DNA from: a virus
Direction: 5' to 3' (one strand)
Length of the DNA stretch: 64,000 bases
IMG/VR virus record: IMGVR_UViG_3300047558_000238
Coordinates: 43,310-107,309 of that record
Positions within the stretch are counted from its first letter, which is position 1; every line of letters begins with the position of its first letter. The notes under the pieces were generated by a model. The model was not told where the DNA came from. It did no database searches and saw nothing but the letters and a program-made list of their open reading frames with translations. Both the position numbers and the translations under genes were made by a program. Positions 7,712 to 17,900 of this stretch are shown here, in pieces.

Positions 7712-10326
7712 TGGGAGACTGGGAGTCTGCAAATGGTCGCCTTGGTAAAGGTGCTTTGTGGTATGCCAACCAAGGCTGGAAGATTCTTCCAGTGCACGGT
7801 ATCTCGAGAGATGGTCGCTGTACCTGCGGTAAGTCGCACGCTGACCCTAAAGAGATCGGTAAGCACCCGGCTATCCCTTCATGGAACTCTGAAGCATCAT
7901 CAGATACAGACAAGATAAGCGCGTGGTGGTCCGAGAACCCAGACTACAACGTAGGTGTTTTCTGTAAGGCATCTGGATTTTTAGTCATCGATATTGACCC
8001 ACGCTCCGGCGGAGATGAGTCGTTCCTAAAGCTCGAAGAACGTGCCGAGGGAGCACTTCCGCCAACTGTTGAAGCTATTACTGGCGTATATACAGTACGT
8101 GGAAAAGCTGTTCGTGGACGTCACCTAATTTATAGGTGTGACCCTGATGAAAAATTCATTGGTAACTTTAAAAAAGAAGGCCTAGACGGTATTGACGTCA
8201 AGCACAATGGGTATATTCTTCTTTCCCCGTCACGCCACTTTTCAGGACTCACCTATGACTGGAAGCCTGGCCATGCACCGTGGGAGCGAGAGATTGCTGA
8301 AGCACCTGAAGAACTTCTTGCTGTAGTTCGTGCCAAGTCTCTGCGCCGTAATGCTACGGGGGGTAGCTCAACTTACCGCGATGGTAGCTGGGATTGGCTG
8401 ACCGACCTGGAGTTTGCTGGCGAAAAAGTTGACGTCGACAAGATTATGGAAGAAGGCCTCGTTGAAGGCCAGCGTGCGGTTGAGATTTATCGACTAGCCT
8501 GCGCTCTTGCAAATAAGTACGGAACAACTGAAACAGACCGTCTCGCAATTGAATCGATGATGATTCGCTTCAACCACGAGATGGTTAAGCCCCCTATGGA
8601 GCTTGAGGGCCAGAACTCTCTACTTATGCACGTTCACCGTGCTATCGATTTTGTGGCTGCCAACCCTAAGGTCAACCTCAAGTGGGATGGTCTGGGTGAA
8701 TGGGTAAGCAAGCAAGGTATGTCATGGGCCGAGCGTTCTCAGGGGGAGGGTGTTCCTAATGCCGCTTCACCATCTGTAGGTCCTGATTTTGTAGGCAATC
8801 AGATTGCCATCAATATCGAGCAGGGTATGTCAGTTTCCGAGGCAGTTAGCAACGGCAACCTAGATGTTCCTCAGGATGTCGATGCTATTGAAGCTGAAGA
8901 TGGTGGACGTCCTGGCTACCGTACCCTCACTGATGTTGGTAATGGACGTCGACTTGTCGACACGTTCTCATCATCAATTCGCTATTCTGCTGGTCTTGGC
9001 TGGTTCTATTGGGACGGCAACTATTGGAAGCCAGACGTTGAAGAACTTGAAGTTCGAGAGCTCTCTAAGCGTGTAGCTGCAGTTATTGCAGGTGAAGTAG
9101 TTCAGTTCCCTATGAACGACTCTAAGGTCAATGAGCTGGTCTCCTGGGCGAAGCAGGCTAAATCAAACACTCGTCTGAATAACATGCTGAAGAGCGCCAA
9201 CACAGATAAGCGAATTGTCGTAGATGTAGAACGCTGGGATAGCGATGCTCAGCTTCTCGGTGTTGCCAATGGTGTTGTAAACCTAAAGACTGGTGAGCTC
9301 TATAAGGGCAGGCCAGACCTCTACATCACTCGTAAAGCACCTGTTGCGTACACTCCTGGCCTCCGTAATGTCCGCTGGGAGCAGTATGTTGACTTTGTTA
9401 CTGGTGGCGATAAAGAGCTTCAGGATTGGCTACAGAAGGCTGTAGGCTACACGCTTACAGGTCTAAATAGCCAAGACGTGCTCTTCTTGGTTTACGGCCC
9501 TCCAGGCTCTGGTAAGACTACTTTCGTTGAGACAATCTATAACGCACTTGGTATGCATGAATACGCTTGGAAGCTGAACTCTGATGTTCTCGCTGCTGGC
9601 GACAGCCACGGCAGTCGTAGCGACGAGTATCACATGGCAGAGCTTCGTGGTCGTCGCATGATCTGGGTAGATGAGCTTCCTGAGTCAGAGCGTCTAAAAG
9701 AAAACAAGGTTAAGCAGCTAACTGGTTCTGGCCAGATTGAAGCTCGATCACCTGGTGGACGTCCATTCACATTCAGCTCTCAAGGCAAGATGTGGATTAC
9801 CACAAACCACCGCCCTATTATTACGGACGATGCTATGTGGCGTCGTCTACGTCCTATCCCGATTACCAACATCCCTGAGAACCCAGACCCTGAGCTGCGT
9901 CCGTATCTTTCTGACCCAGATGGCGGTCTTCCTGCCGTTCTAGCCTGGGCCGTTGAGGGTGCAATTAAGTATCTAAATTCTTCAGCAAAGGATCCGCTTG
10001 GCTGGTGTAGCGTTGTTGGCGAGGCTGCCGAGATGTATCGCAAGAATGAAGACCGTATTGGTACCTTCTTGGAGGAAGAGACTAATGCTTCTCACGGTGG
10101 CAGTCTGCAGCTAAAGCAGCTGTACGCTATCTACCGTATGTGGTCAGAAGAGCGTGGTGAGCGTGCAATGACCCAGATTGGATTCCAGCGTAAACTTTCA
10201 GACCGTGGCGAAACTATCATTGGTCAAGGCTCGCGTGCTGAGATTAAGAACCGTGTTCTGATTCCACGAGTAGTCTCTAGCGGAGAAGTTGACTGGTCAA
10301 TGCAGACAAGATTTGCTGGGCTATAG
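7711..10326 (+). CDS. bifunctional primase-polymerase / SF3 (D5-type) helicase
   Basis: This is an 871-residue replication protein. Residues 10-200 are a prim-pol domain: GRCTCGKSHADP...GKHPAIPSW, WWSENPDYNVGV and the catalytic strand FLVIDIDPRSGG, then GRHLIYRC. Residues 400-560 carry a D5_N-like region (YWDGNYWKPD). The SF3 helicase follows, with Walker A GPPGSGKTTF near 596, Walker B RRMIWVDELPE near 648, motif C WITTNHRPI near 694 and a WRRLRPIPI arginine finger. The C-terminal 80 residues resemble a winged-helix DNA-binding end. It is likely the phage's initiator-type primase and helicase. It stands alone between leftward units. Confidence 0.92.
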   Translation: MGDWESANGRLGKGALWYANQGWKILPVHGISRDGRCTCGKSHADPKEIGKHPAIPSWNSEASSDTDKISAWWSENPDYNVGVFCKASGFLVIDIDPRSGGDESFLKLEERAEGALPPTVEAITGVYTVRGKAVRGRHLIYRCDPDEKFIGNFKKEGLDGIDVKHNGYILLSPSRHFSGLTYDWKPGHAPWEREIAEAPEELLAVVRAKSLRRNATGGSSTYRDGSWDWLTDLEFAGEKVDVDKIMEEGLVEGQRAVEIYRLACALANKYGTTETDRLAIESMMIRFNHEMVKPPMELEGQNSLLMHVHRAIDFVAANPKVNLKWDGLGEWVSKQGMSWAERSQGEGVPNAASPSVGPDFVGNQIAINIEQGMSVSEAVSNGNLDVPQDVDAIEAEDGGRPGYRTLTDVGNGRRLVDTFSSSIRYSAGLGWFYWDGNYWKPDVEELEVRELSKRVAAVIAGEVVQFPMNDSKVNELVSWAKQAKSNTRLNNMLKSANTDKRIVVDVERWDSDAQLLGVANGVVNLKTGELYKGRPDLYITRKAPVAYTPGLRNVRWEQYVDFVTGGDKELQDWLQKAVGYTLTGLNSQDVLFLVYGPPGSGKTTFVETIYNALGMHEYAWKLNSDVLAAGDSHGSRSDEYHMAELRGRRMIWVDELPESERLKENKVKQLTGSGQIEARSPGGRPFTFSSQGKMWITTNHRPIITDDAMWRRLRPIPITNIPENPDPELRPYLSDPDGGLPAVLAWAVEGAIKYLNSSAKDPLGWCSVVGEAAEMYRKNEDRIGTFLEEETNASHGGSLQLKQLYAIYRMWSEERGERAMTQIGFQRKLSDRGETIIGQGSRAEIKNRVLIPRVVSSGEVDWSMQTRFAGL

Positions 10327-10347
10327 GTAGATCAAACCTATATAGGT

Positions 10348-10614
10348 TTATAGCTCTTTTGGCGCTGTGCCCCAGTGGCCGATTGGGCAGTAGGCATTAG
10401 GTAGCTTAGTTTTTAGATTCATAAAACAGCCGCACTTCCTGCACTGCTTGCTGATCTTAAATAAAAATGGGCACTGTAAACATATCGACATGCGCTCTTC
10501 AGCTACTTCATCAGATACTCTACCTACCTCAGAGTCTAGTAGGTCCCATGGCTTTGCGCTTTTTCTTAGCTCTTCTGGGCTCGGTAGCGGTGGGATCTCA
10601 GGTAGTTGGCTCAT
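10348..10614 (-). CDS. small zinc-ribbon protein of the phage CxxCGCFM type
   Basis: This is an 88-residue protein. A Pro-rich N-terminus (LPEIPPLPSPEELRKSAKPWDLL) precedes a four-cysteine cluster, CLQC and CRKCGCFMNLKTKL, followed by AYCPIGHW. This motif set recurs in tailed phages near tail-fibre and 2OG-oxygenase genes; its role is unknown. Its start overlaps the preceding gene by 17 nt, and it is the last gene of the leftward fibre block. Confidence 0.7.
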   Translation of the reverse strand: MSQLPEIPPLPSPEELRKSAKPWDLLDSEVGRVSDEVAEERMSICLQCPFLFKISKQCRKCGCFMNLKTKLPNAYCPIGHWGTAPKEL

Positions 10615-10951
10615 TGTCTATAAACTTTCCGTCTATATATCTAGATCCTATTTTAGCAGTAGCTGTAGTATCATCAACTAGAACAAATGTTGGCTGTGCC
10701 AAAAATATATCTGCTAGAGAGTCCTGGGCTCTTAGGATATCATAAACTTCACCATCTAGAACCATTGCAATGGTATGTACCGATGGTCCGCTTAGGTTCT
10801 TCTTCTGTTCCAGTGAGTACTGACTCTCTGTGCCGCTGCCATGGCTGTGTTGATGTTCCTTCGAAAAAGTATTTTTTAGCTTCTGCAGGAATGATACTTG
10901 ACTGGCTAATCCAGCCTGCTTTGGGGTAGGTATCTTATGTCTTGGCTTCAT
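10598..10951 (-). CDS. hypothetical protein with C-terminal domain shared with 11645-11878
   Basis: The start is placed at the ATG at 10951, which overlaps the upstream stop as TAATG; a GTG at 10975 would add 8 residues. The N-terminal part is basic and His-rich (KEHQHSHGSG). The C-terminal half (TIAMVLDGEVYDILRAQDSLADIFLAQPTFVLVDD, then YIDGKFID) aligns with the small gene at 11645-11878, including the core sequence QPTF-V-VD. The shared domain is probably a small fibre-associated or chaperone fold. Function is unknown. Confidence 0.6.
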   Translation of the reverse strand: MKPRHKIPTPKQAGLASQVSFLQKLKNTFSKEHQHSHGSGTESQYSLEQKKNLSGPSVHTIAMVLDGEVYDILRAQDSLADIFLAQPTFVLVDDTTATAKIGSRYIDGKFIDNEPTT

Positions 10952-11640
10952 TAGTCGTACTTTTTTCTGTGCCACATGGTGCGCTTATAGTTAAAGTCTT
11001 TTGTTCGTGCTAGATAAGCAAAGTAGCCTAAGTTTCTAAGGGCCTTGCTGCTAGCTGAGCGTATCTGCATTTTCCAGTCGTAGCGCTTGATAGGGATCAA
11101 CTGGGCTATAGGAGTTCCTTTAGGGATAACCCCTTCAAAATCTTCTTTTATGAAAAACGGAATGTTGCCAGCGTTAAAAAATACATCTGAATCGATGATA
11201 CCAGAGGTCACGTGGAAAGGTAGATCTTCTCTATTTAGTGGATGGGTCAGTAACACACTGAATCCACGGGGAGCCTTAAAATTCCAGAAACCTGTAAATG
11301 CGAGATGGTTTGGCGCGAATCCTGGCAGTCTAGGCATTGTCTCGCCTAGTGCTGCTGGACGTTCGTTAATTATTTGACCAAGAGGGTTTTCCGGGTATGA
11401 AAAAAATATGTTTCCATCTTTTTTAGAGACTTCAATATCAAAAGGAATAGTTAACACATATCCGGTAATCATCGCATCTAAAAAAGGCATACACTGTTTA
11501 AGTCCAGCTGATTTTTCACCTGTAGCGGTTAAAAAATGGCTTTCTGCAGACTTATACCACCCGGGTAGCGCTCTTTTAGTAGGTACTGGTCTTCCGTATT
11601 CAACTAAGTCTTTAGCGATAAAAAACTTTAGAAGTTTCAT
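10951..11640 (-). CDS. hypothetical DUF6065-like protein (paralogue of 22530-23261)
   Basis: The start at 11640 (MKLLKFFIAKDL) lies just after the upstream stop and matches the N-terminus of the paralogue at 22530-23261. Shared blocks are PGWYKSAE / PEWYRKAD, TGYVLTIPFDIE / TGYVYRTPCDIE, TSGIIDSD / TSGIIDND and GVIPKGTPIAQLIPIKRYDW / GIIPAGTPYAQMLPFKREDW. The Gly-rich strands suggest a beta-sandwich or cupin-like fold, with no obvious HxD iron site. Both copies sit among 2OG-oxygenase and fibre genes. The biochemical role is unknown. Confidence 0.6.
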   Translation of the reverse strand: MKLLKFFIAKDLVEYGRPVPTKRALPGWYKSAESHFLTATGEKSAGLKQCMPFLDAMITGYVLTIPFDIEVSKKDGNIFFSYPENPLGQIINERPAALGETMPRLPGFAPNHLAFTGFWNFKAPRGFSVLLTHPLNREDLPFHVTSGIIDSDVFFNAGNIPFFIKEDFEGVIPKGTPIAQLIPIKRYDWKMQIRSASSKALRNLGYFAYLARTKDFNYKRTMWHRKKYD

Positions 11641-11644
11641 AAAC

Positions 11645-11878
11645 CTATGGCTTGCTGAAAGTTCCAGTAACTGGGTCGTAAATGTCGCCAGCCTCCACTG
11701 GGTCGTTAACATCTACCTGAATAAATGTTGGCTGGCCACTAAAGACCGAAGCAAGTTGAGCATCTGTTCGCATTCTTTGGTAGACAACATTATTGATAAT
11801 TAGTGCAAAACCATATTCGTTTGCGCTCTGCTGAGGCTGGCCTGGCGATTCTAGAGGCGGAATGCTTGGTAAAGTCAT
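11645..11878 (-). CDS. small hypothetical protein (QPTF-VD family)
   Basis: This is a 77-residue protein with a Pro-rich N-terminus (LPSIPPLESPGQPQQ). The domain after it (GFALIINNVVYQRMRTDAQLASVF, QPTFIQVDVND, YDPVTGTF) is shared with the C-terminal half of the gene at 10598-10951. An ATAGGAAC ribosome-binding site precedes the ATG. It is likely a fibre-associated accessory protein; that is inferred from location. Confidence 0.55.
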   Translation of the reverse strand: MTLPSIPPLESPGQPQQSANEYGFALIINNVVYQRMRTDAQLASVFSGQPTFIQVDVNDPVEAGDIYDPVTGTFSKP

Positions 11879-11879
11879 T

Positions 11880-12689
11880 TTAGTTCCTATCTATTGATAT
11901 CTTATTAATTGTACTACCCTGGCCGTATGAGCTAGGGCTGATTGCTAATCCAAATCGTTTTGTTTTTGTTGGATTGTCTGCTGCATAAGTTAGGTCAGAG
12001 CCAATTTGGCTAGAAAAATTGTAGTCAGAGTAAGCTTGAATCGTAATAACATTATTTGAAGTTTTTACTCTAAATGCCGAGATTAACGTAGATACAGCCT
12101 GAGACCACATGACGGATATCGAACCGGATACTGACTTAAGTATTCTCAGATACTGGGGGTAGCAGGTGCTACATGAAGTTCCAGAGCAGGTGCTACATGA
12201 AGTTCCAGAGCAGGTTTGACAAGTAGTTGTTGTGCCCCCGCCGGTATAGTAGATGCAATAGAAGCCAGTCCAAAATCCGCAGGTAGGTGCAGTATAGGAG
12301 TCAACACAGTTGCAACTATATGAGTAGTTGTAGCAGTTGCAACTATATGAGTAGTTGTAGCAGTTGCAACTTTCTGCTTGACTATATTTTTGTACCCCCC
12401 ACCAACTATTGGATTCAGTCACCCAGAGGGAGACCATGGCCCCTTGATCTGGAGCGGCTAGTTCTACAGATACATTTTCTACGCCCATGTCTGTAGTCAT
12501 CATTGGATATGTTCCAGCACCAGTAACTGTAGTCAGCTTATTGCTTACAATGCTAAATGTTCCTGCTGCTATATCCCATTTGCTGCCATCAGTAGCAACT
12601 CCAGGACTGTTTGTTATGTCAGCTCTAGTGAAAGTATCAACAAACTTTTTTCTTACAGCTTGAGCTTTGATGCCTATTGACGGTCTCAC
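11880..12689 (-). CDS. putative lectin-like tail protein with cysteine-rich repeat insert
   Basis: The start is taken as the GTG that overlaps the upstream stop (TAGTG); a GTG 30 nt earlier at 12719 is also possible. The N- and C-terminal parts look like one concanavalin/LamG-type beta-sandwich: FVDTFTRADITNSPG, WDIAAGTFSIVSNKL, YLRILKSVSGSISVMW, VITIQAYSDYNF. It is split by an insert of about 65 residues containing two Cys-repeat arrays, CNCYNYSYS units and CSGTSCST units. About 18 cysteines are packed in this stretch. It is probably a receptor-binding or fibre component. The insert has no counterpart I recognise. Confidence 0.65.
   Translation of the reverse strand: MRPSIGIKAQAVRKKFVDTFTRADITNSPGVATDGSKWDIAAGTFSIVSNKLTTVTGAGTYPMMTTDMGVENVSVELAAPDQGAMVSLWVTESNSWWGVQKYSQAESCNCYNYSYSCNCYNYSYSCNCVDSYTAPTCGFWTGFYCIYYTGGGTTTTCQTCSGTSCSTCSGTSCSTCYPQYLRILKSVSGSISVMWSQAVSTLISAFRVKTSNNVITIQAYSDYNFSSQIGSDLTYAADNPTKTKRFGLAISPSSYGQGSTINKISIDRN
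12161..12215. repeat. 24-bp tandem repeat encoding CSGTSCST
   Basis: Two full identical 24-bp units (12161-12184 and 12185-12208) plus a partial third lie inside the cysteine-rich tail gene. The length keeps the reading frame. Confidence 0.85.
12307..12370. repeat. 27-bp tandem repeat encoding CNCYNYSYS
   Basis: Two identical 27-bp units (12307-12333 and 12334-12360) plus a 10-bp partial unit lie in the cysteine-rich tail gene. They keep the reading frame. Confidence 0.85.
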
Positions 12690-13405
12690 TATGCCACCGT
12701 ATCCCCAAACAATACCCACAAGTCAGTGCCGCGCTTGTAAAGCGTAGCGGATGACCACTGAGCACGCAGTTTATTTCCAGGAGTATAGTTTAGGGTTACA
12801 CCAGCACCCGGTGACACGGTAACTTGACCTGCTCCAGTTTGCATAATTGATATCGTTGATCCAACTGCTATAGCAGCTGAAGAATTAGGCGGAACTGTGA
12901 CAGTTATTGCAGCCGAGTTGTTTAACTCGATAAAGTAGGCAACATCGCCTGCAACTAAAGTATATGAAGTTCCAGTTTGGTTGTTTACTGGATAAGTAAG
13001 TGAGGCTTTAGAGTTCAACTGTGTCTGTATCGGTGAGGTTACACCGCTAGCGTAGTTTAGCTCAGTGGTGGTTACAGTTGCGCCATCTAGAATGTTAAGT
13101 TCTGCTGCTGTTGCCGTAACTCCCTCTACACCGGGGCCTGTCGGTCCAATCGGTCCTTGAATTCCGTCTGCTCCTGCTGGTCCAGTTGGTCCCATTGGGC
13201 CAGCTGCTCCATCTGCACCTGGTAGCCCATCGGCACCAGGTAGCCCGTCAGCACCCGTGGCACCAGTGGGTCCAGTTGGTCCGGTAGGGCCAACCACCAT
13301 AGCTGTATTTGATGCCTTCCAGAAGGTGCCATTCCATGTCCAAGACTGGTCACCTAAAACATACGTCTGCCCTACAGTAGGGGTGTTAGGGAAATTGATT
13401 GGCAT
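12689..13405 (-). CDS. short collagen-like tail fibre protein
   Basis: This is a 238-residue protein. Residues 1-38 are a small beta domain ([27 protein letters not shown]) common at the head of phage fibres. Residues 40-95 are Gly-X-Y collagen repeats, rich in GPT and GAD triplets. Residues 100-238 are a C-terminal knob that includes the element [14 protein letters not shown] and ends in [20 protein letters not shown]. That knob is shared with the 873-residue fibre at 27863-30484. It is likely a trimeric host-contact fibre. Confidence 0.8.
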   Translation of the reverse strand: MPINFPNTPTVGQTYVLGDQSWTWNGTFWKASNTAMVVGPTGPTGPTGATGADGLPGADGLPGADGAAGPMGPTGPAGADGIQGPIGPTGPGVEGVTATAAELNILDGATVTTTELNYASGVTSPIQTQLNSKASLTYPVNNQTGTSYTLVAGDVAYFIELNNSAAITVTVPPNSSAAIAVGSTISIMQTGAGQVTVSPGAGVTLNYTPGNKLRAQWSSATLYKRGTDLWVLFGDTVA

Positions 13406-13406
13406 A

Positions 13407-13736
13407 TTACACTAGACCTCTCGATAAAGCATCAATCTCTAGGTCGGTTAGCCCAGCGATATCTTTTAATTTCTGTCTAGCAGTAATAGGGGCTGATATT
13501 TTCTCTAACTCTTCTGTAGTTAGATCACGTAAAGTCCATACTTGACGCCATACCCCATCAATTTCCTGTGGAAAGAGCTCCTGAAGAACTTTACCATCTA
13601 TCAATGCAGGTGGATCAGTTGGTTTTACTAATGTCCACCCTGTAGGTAGACCAAACTCTGGTTCCCAGTCGGGGTTGGCAACTTTGATATCACCAATGTG
13701 TCGTGGATACTCATTATTAGGGCTGATGTATAGCAT
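13407..13736 (-). CDS. putative tail-fibre assembly/accessory protein
   Basis: This is a 109-residue protein with [15 protein letters not shown], then [38 protein letters not shown] and a helical C-terminus. The 'PEGW-xx-V...PP...W-R-xW' pattern resembles tail-fibre assembly or attachment proteins placed next to fibre genes in many phages. It overlaps the upstream gene by one base. A chaperone versus a structural role cannot be decided. Confidence 0.55.
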   Translation of the reverse strand: MLYISPNNEYPRHIGDIKVANPDWEPEFGLPTGWTLVKPTDPPALIDGKVLQELFPQEIDGVWRQVWTLRDLTTEELEKISAPITARQKLKDIAGLTDLEIDALSRGLV

Positions 13737-14974
13737 TATCCTACTTCCGTACCTATATAGTTTACCGCTGCGCTAACCGACTGGTTGGTCACAGAATATG
13801 ACGATGCAACTGAAGAAAATCCTGGGTTTGCATAGCTAAATCCAGCGGTATTGTAATTAAATGATGGGGTAGTCACTTGTAGTGATGACGTGGCGTAGCT
13901 AAATCCTGAGTATGCTCCTAGCCCGGAGCCGTCGCCTTTTAATTTTGTAACGGCCGCTGTTCCCATTATTGCCACGGTACTATCTGGAGCAACGTGCATT
14001 CTGAGCCAGCCCATGATAACGTTGAGCTTTCTAATGAACTGAATTGTTCCGCTACTGTTGAATTTAGCAAATCCGCCACCATAGTTTGGGTAGTCGGTAT
14101 TGTTGTTGTCCTGATAAAAGCTTATATATACGTTTCCAGCACTATCTACTCCAGGAGTAGCATAGTCATTATAGCTATATACACCTGGAATCTCTAGCTG
14201 CCTTGCCCACTGCATGGTGCCTGAGCTGTTGTACTTAACAATAAATGAGTGCCTTGTAGAGCCAGACATCCCGGAGACGTACACATTCCCGGAGGTATCT
14301 ACAGTGCAGCCCATCCCCCACATTGTCTGTCCATCGGTTGGAGTTATGGTTCTTTGCCACTGAACTACGCCGTTACCTCCAGCATACGCTGTAACGTGAA
14401 CTCCGGCTCCACCGCTATATGTTCCTGCTGCTACAGCAATCCCTGCGGATGCACTATAACCTATACCGTTATAGTAGCTACTTGGTGTAGTTAGGTACTG
14501 CGACCAAACCATATTTCCACTACTGTCTAGGCAAGATACGACAGGGTAGTCTGATCCACCAGTATTGTATTGTCCGCAGATGTATGTGGTTCCAATAGTG
14601 TTAGTTACGCTAGCTTGAGCAGAGCTTACAGTGGCATTTGTTGCTAGCTGCCTCTGCCACTGAATTACTCCATCAGAGTTATACTTAGCTGCAAAAAATG
14701 ATCCAGAACCGGCAATATATACATTTTCTGAGCTATCTAGACTCAACCCTTGAGTATTGCTCGGGTTAATTCTTCTACCCCAGACAACTTCACCATTTTT
14801 ATTTAGCTTTATGGTTGTGCTGTATGTTTGGTAGTAGACATTTCCTAGTGCTCCAGTAGTTGCTACACCATACCCAGAGCCAGTTCCCTGGACCACCCAG
14901 TAAAGTCCGAGTATGCGTTTTAGTCTGCCCCATGCGGCAGCTCCGCTATTCCCTAGAGTCTGTAGTAGTGGCAT
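13736..14974 (-). CDS. beta-propeller (SBBP-like repeat) tail protein
   Basis: This is a 412-residue protein built from six or seven repeats of about 50 residues. Typical elements are 'DSSENVYIAG...FFAAKYNSDGVIQWQRQL', 'DTSGNVYVSG...FIVKYNSSGTMQWARQL' and 'DSAGNVYISF...FAKFNSSGTIQFIRKL'. This is the SBBP-type beta-propeller pattern of extracellular repeat proteins. It lies between collagen-like fibres, so it is probably a distal host-binding protein. The final 45 residues are Ser/Tyr/Asn-rich short repeats (ATSSLQVTTPSFNYNTAGFS). No enzyme motif is seen. Confidence 0.75.
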   Translation of the reverse strand: MPLLQTLGNSGAAAWGRLKRILGLYWVVQGTGSGYGVATTGALGNVYYQTYSTTIKLNKNGEVVWGRRINPSNTQGLSLDSSENVYIAGSGSFFAAKYNSDGVIQWQRQLATNATVSSAQASVTNTIGTTYICGQYNTGGSDYPVVSCLDSSGNMVWSQYLTTPSSYYNGIGYSASAGIAVAAGTYSGGAGVHVTAYAGGNGVVQWQRTITPTDGQTMWGMGCTVDTSGNVYVSGMSGSTRHSFIVKYNSSGTMQWARQLEIPGVYSYNDYATPGVDSAGNVYISFYQDNNNTDYPNYGGGFAKFNSSGTIQFIRKLNVIMGWLRMHVAPDSTVAIMGTAAVTKLKGDGSGLGAYSGFSYATSSLQVTTPSFNYNTAGFSYANPGFSSVASSYSVTNQSVSAAVNYIGTEVG

Positions 14975-14982
14975 ATGTAATC

Positions 14983-17900
14983 CTACGCGAACTTAGCTTG
15001 GCTAGCTAGAACAGTAAATGTGTTAGTAGCTGTCTTAATAATAGTGTAGGTGTACATGTCAATAGAGCTAGCGTTTCCGCTAGAAGGAGCAGTTCCACCT
15101 ACCCATTTAGGGGTCACAGCCGTTCCATCGATTTGGTACGACGTTGGGTAGTATGGGGTAGTTCCGTTTGTAATCAGTAGTGCGCATGTCACTGACTGAT
15201 TTACTGACATAAATGCATCCAGGCTTGTGGCACCATCGTAATAGAAGTTAACTATTCCGTTGCCAGCTGCCGCTACAGTGTAGAACTGAACTGCACCATC
15301 TACTAACTTAAATGCACCTCCAGCAAATCCAGTAGCTGTTGCATATACGCCTTCCTTGGTTTGTGAAGTCAGCACTGGGCTAATGAGTGTCTTATTAGAT
15401 AGCGTCTGCGTTCCAGGAATTGTTACATATGTAGATGTGTCTGGAGCAGGGCCAGTTGCACCAGTAGGTCCAATTGGACCTTGAATACCTTGAACACCCT
15501 GAGGGCCTGCAGGGCCAGTGTCTCCAGTTGCACCAGTTAAACCCTGAACACCTTGAGCACCAGTTGCTCCAGTTGCTCCAGTTGGGCCGGTCGGGCCCAT
15601 ATCTCCGGCAACAGCTTCTGCCCAGAAGCCGTCGATATATGTGAGTAGAGTTCCAGTCGCGGTGTCGACCCATACGTCTCCTACGGAAGGCGATGTCGGG
15701 GCTACGTCTGAAACATAGAATTTACCGTCTGCACCTGTAGGACCAGTTGGTCCATCTAGTCCGTCGATACCGGCCGCGCCAGTAGGCCCAGTAGGGCCAG
15801 TTGCTCCTTGAACTCCAGTTGCACCAGTTGGACCTGTCGGACCAGTTGGGCCAATAGCACCAGCACTAATGGTTGTCCTAACGTTTGATGCCTTACCGTC
15901 TTCAAAATAGATGGTGGTAGTGCTATTAGAGTTTCCATATCCAGTAGGTCGGATTGCATAGTACTTAAAGACAAGTCTGTCAGTCAAATCAATTGATGCT
16001 GCAACTGATCGTACATACTGATAAGAAATCTCTTCAATGGTAGTGTTGCTGTGCAGTTCAGAGTCTACAGTTGAAAGTAGAGTCTCGCTCCCTCCGCTAG
16101 GTCCGCACTTATAGACTTCAGTGCGGAACTTAACACTGCCAGAGTCTACAAGCATGTGTAGGGAGTTGACTCCGATTCCTGTTGGAATATTAGTCACACC
16201 AGGAACTCCGACTGGAGTGGCAAATGCTCCAATTAGGTATGGAGTATCTGCCAGAGATAGCTGAATAGTGTAGCTAGTAAGCGCATTTACTGAAGGGCTT
16301 TCACCTGCAATAAAGTATCCAGTTAGGTCAGAGGTATCAGTTCTATTTAGATAGAAAGTTCTACCAGCTGCACCACCCTGAGGTCCTGTCGGTCCAGTGG
16401 CACCAGTCGGTCCGGTCGGGCCAACTACCTGAGAGTTAGTCCAGACGCCAGTAGCCGAGTTATATCTAAGAACGTCACCATCAACTAGAGTGCTTAGATT
16501 TACATCGTGAAGCTCGTCTAGCTCTAGACCATTGGCTACCTTTACATAGATAGACCCGGTTGTGGCTGATTTACGGACTAGGACACCAACCATAACCCCA
16601 TGAGCTGGAGCTTCTGGCCGCTGAGTAGTCATGGTTCCAGCAGTTTCTGATAGCCAAAGGACTGCACCTTCGCTATAGTTACTAACTATTCCACCGAATC
16701 CAACATAGTTAGATGTATCTATGTCTCTAACTAGACCATTAAGGGTCACATATCCTTCACCAGCCACTGCAATATCTTCTGTAGCGATACCAACAGTAGC
16801 TGTAGACTGCAACTCGGTAGAGGCGTCTGCCAAAATAACTTCTGGTCTAGTGCCATTTGCGCCACTAAGAGCGACAACTGACCCATTGGTGATAGTTGAC
16901 CCGGTAGCGTTGTAGACCTTCATCACGAACTCTTGGCCAACCTGGAGGGTTACGTTGTTACCGCCAAGACGAAGGTTTAGCGTACCATCAGCCTCGTTCC
17001 AGGCTAGCTCGCCTGGATTCGAGACACCGTTAACATACGTGGTGTCAAATCCCAGCTTGTCTAGTCCAGAGATTGAAGTTATTTCGGTAACAGCTCCGGA
17101 TGGCATAGGCCCTGTTGCACCAGTTGCACCAGTTGGTCCAGTTGGTCCAGCAACAGTCGAAGCTGCACCAGTCGGTCCAGTCGCACCAGTCGGACCAGTT
17201 GGTCCAGTCGCACCATCAGCGCCAATGTATCCATCTGCACCCTGAGGACCAGTCGCTCCGGTTGGGCCAGTCGGACCTTCTACACCTTGAGCACCAGTTG
17301 GGCCAGTTGGGCCTACCGGTCCAACAGAACCAGTAGGACCAGTCGGACCATCTACACCCTGAATTCCAGGGACACCTTGAATACCAGCAATACCCTGAGC
17401 ACCGGTAGGGCCTGTTGCTCCGGTAGGACCAGCCAAAGTGCCTGAGTCGACCCAGGATAGTGTTGTCTCTGACCAGATATATAGAACACCACCAGCGATG
17501 CTTGCATCGCCTGGAGTTCCAGTAGGGTGCGCTGCAATGAGCTCTGCATAAGTGTTATGAGCGTCAATGATCTGAATACCTTGACCCTGCGCACCAGTTG
17601 GGCCTGTCGGACCCTGAGCTCCAGTTGCACCTGTCGGTCCAATATTCCCCTGAACACCCTGAGCACCAGTAGCACCCGTTGGTCCAGTAACCCCTTGGGT
17701 TCCAGTTAGGCCTTGAGGCCCCTGAGCTCCCGTCGCACCAGTTGGACCGGCAATACCTTGAATACCTTGAGGACCTGTTGCACCAGTTGGGCCCTGGACA
17801 CCTTGAGCGCCAGTTGCACCAGTTGGTCCAGTGACCATCGATGGGGCACCAGTCGGACCGGTTGGACCCTGAGCTCCTGTTGCACCAGTTGGACCAGTTA

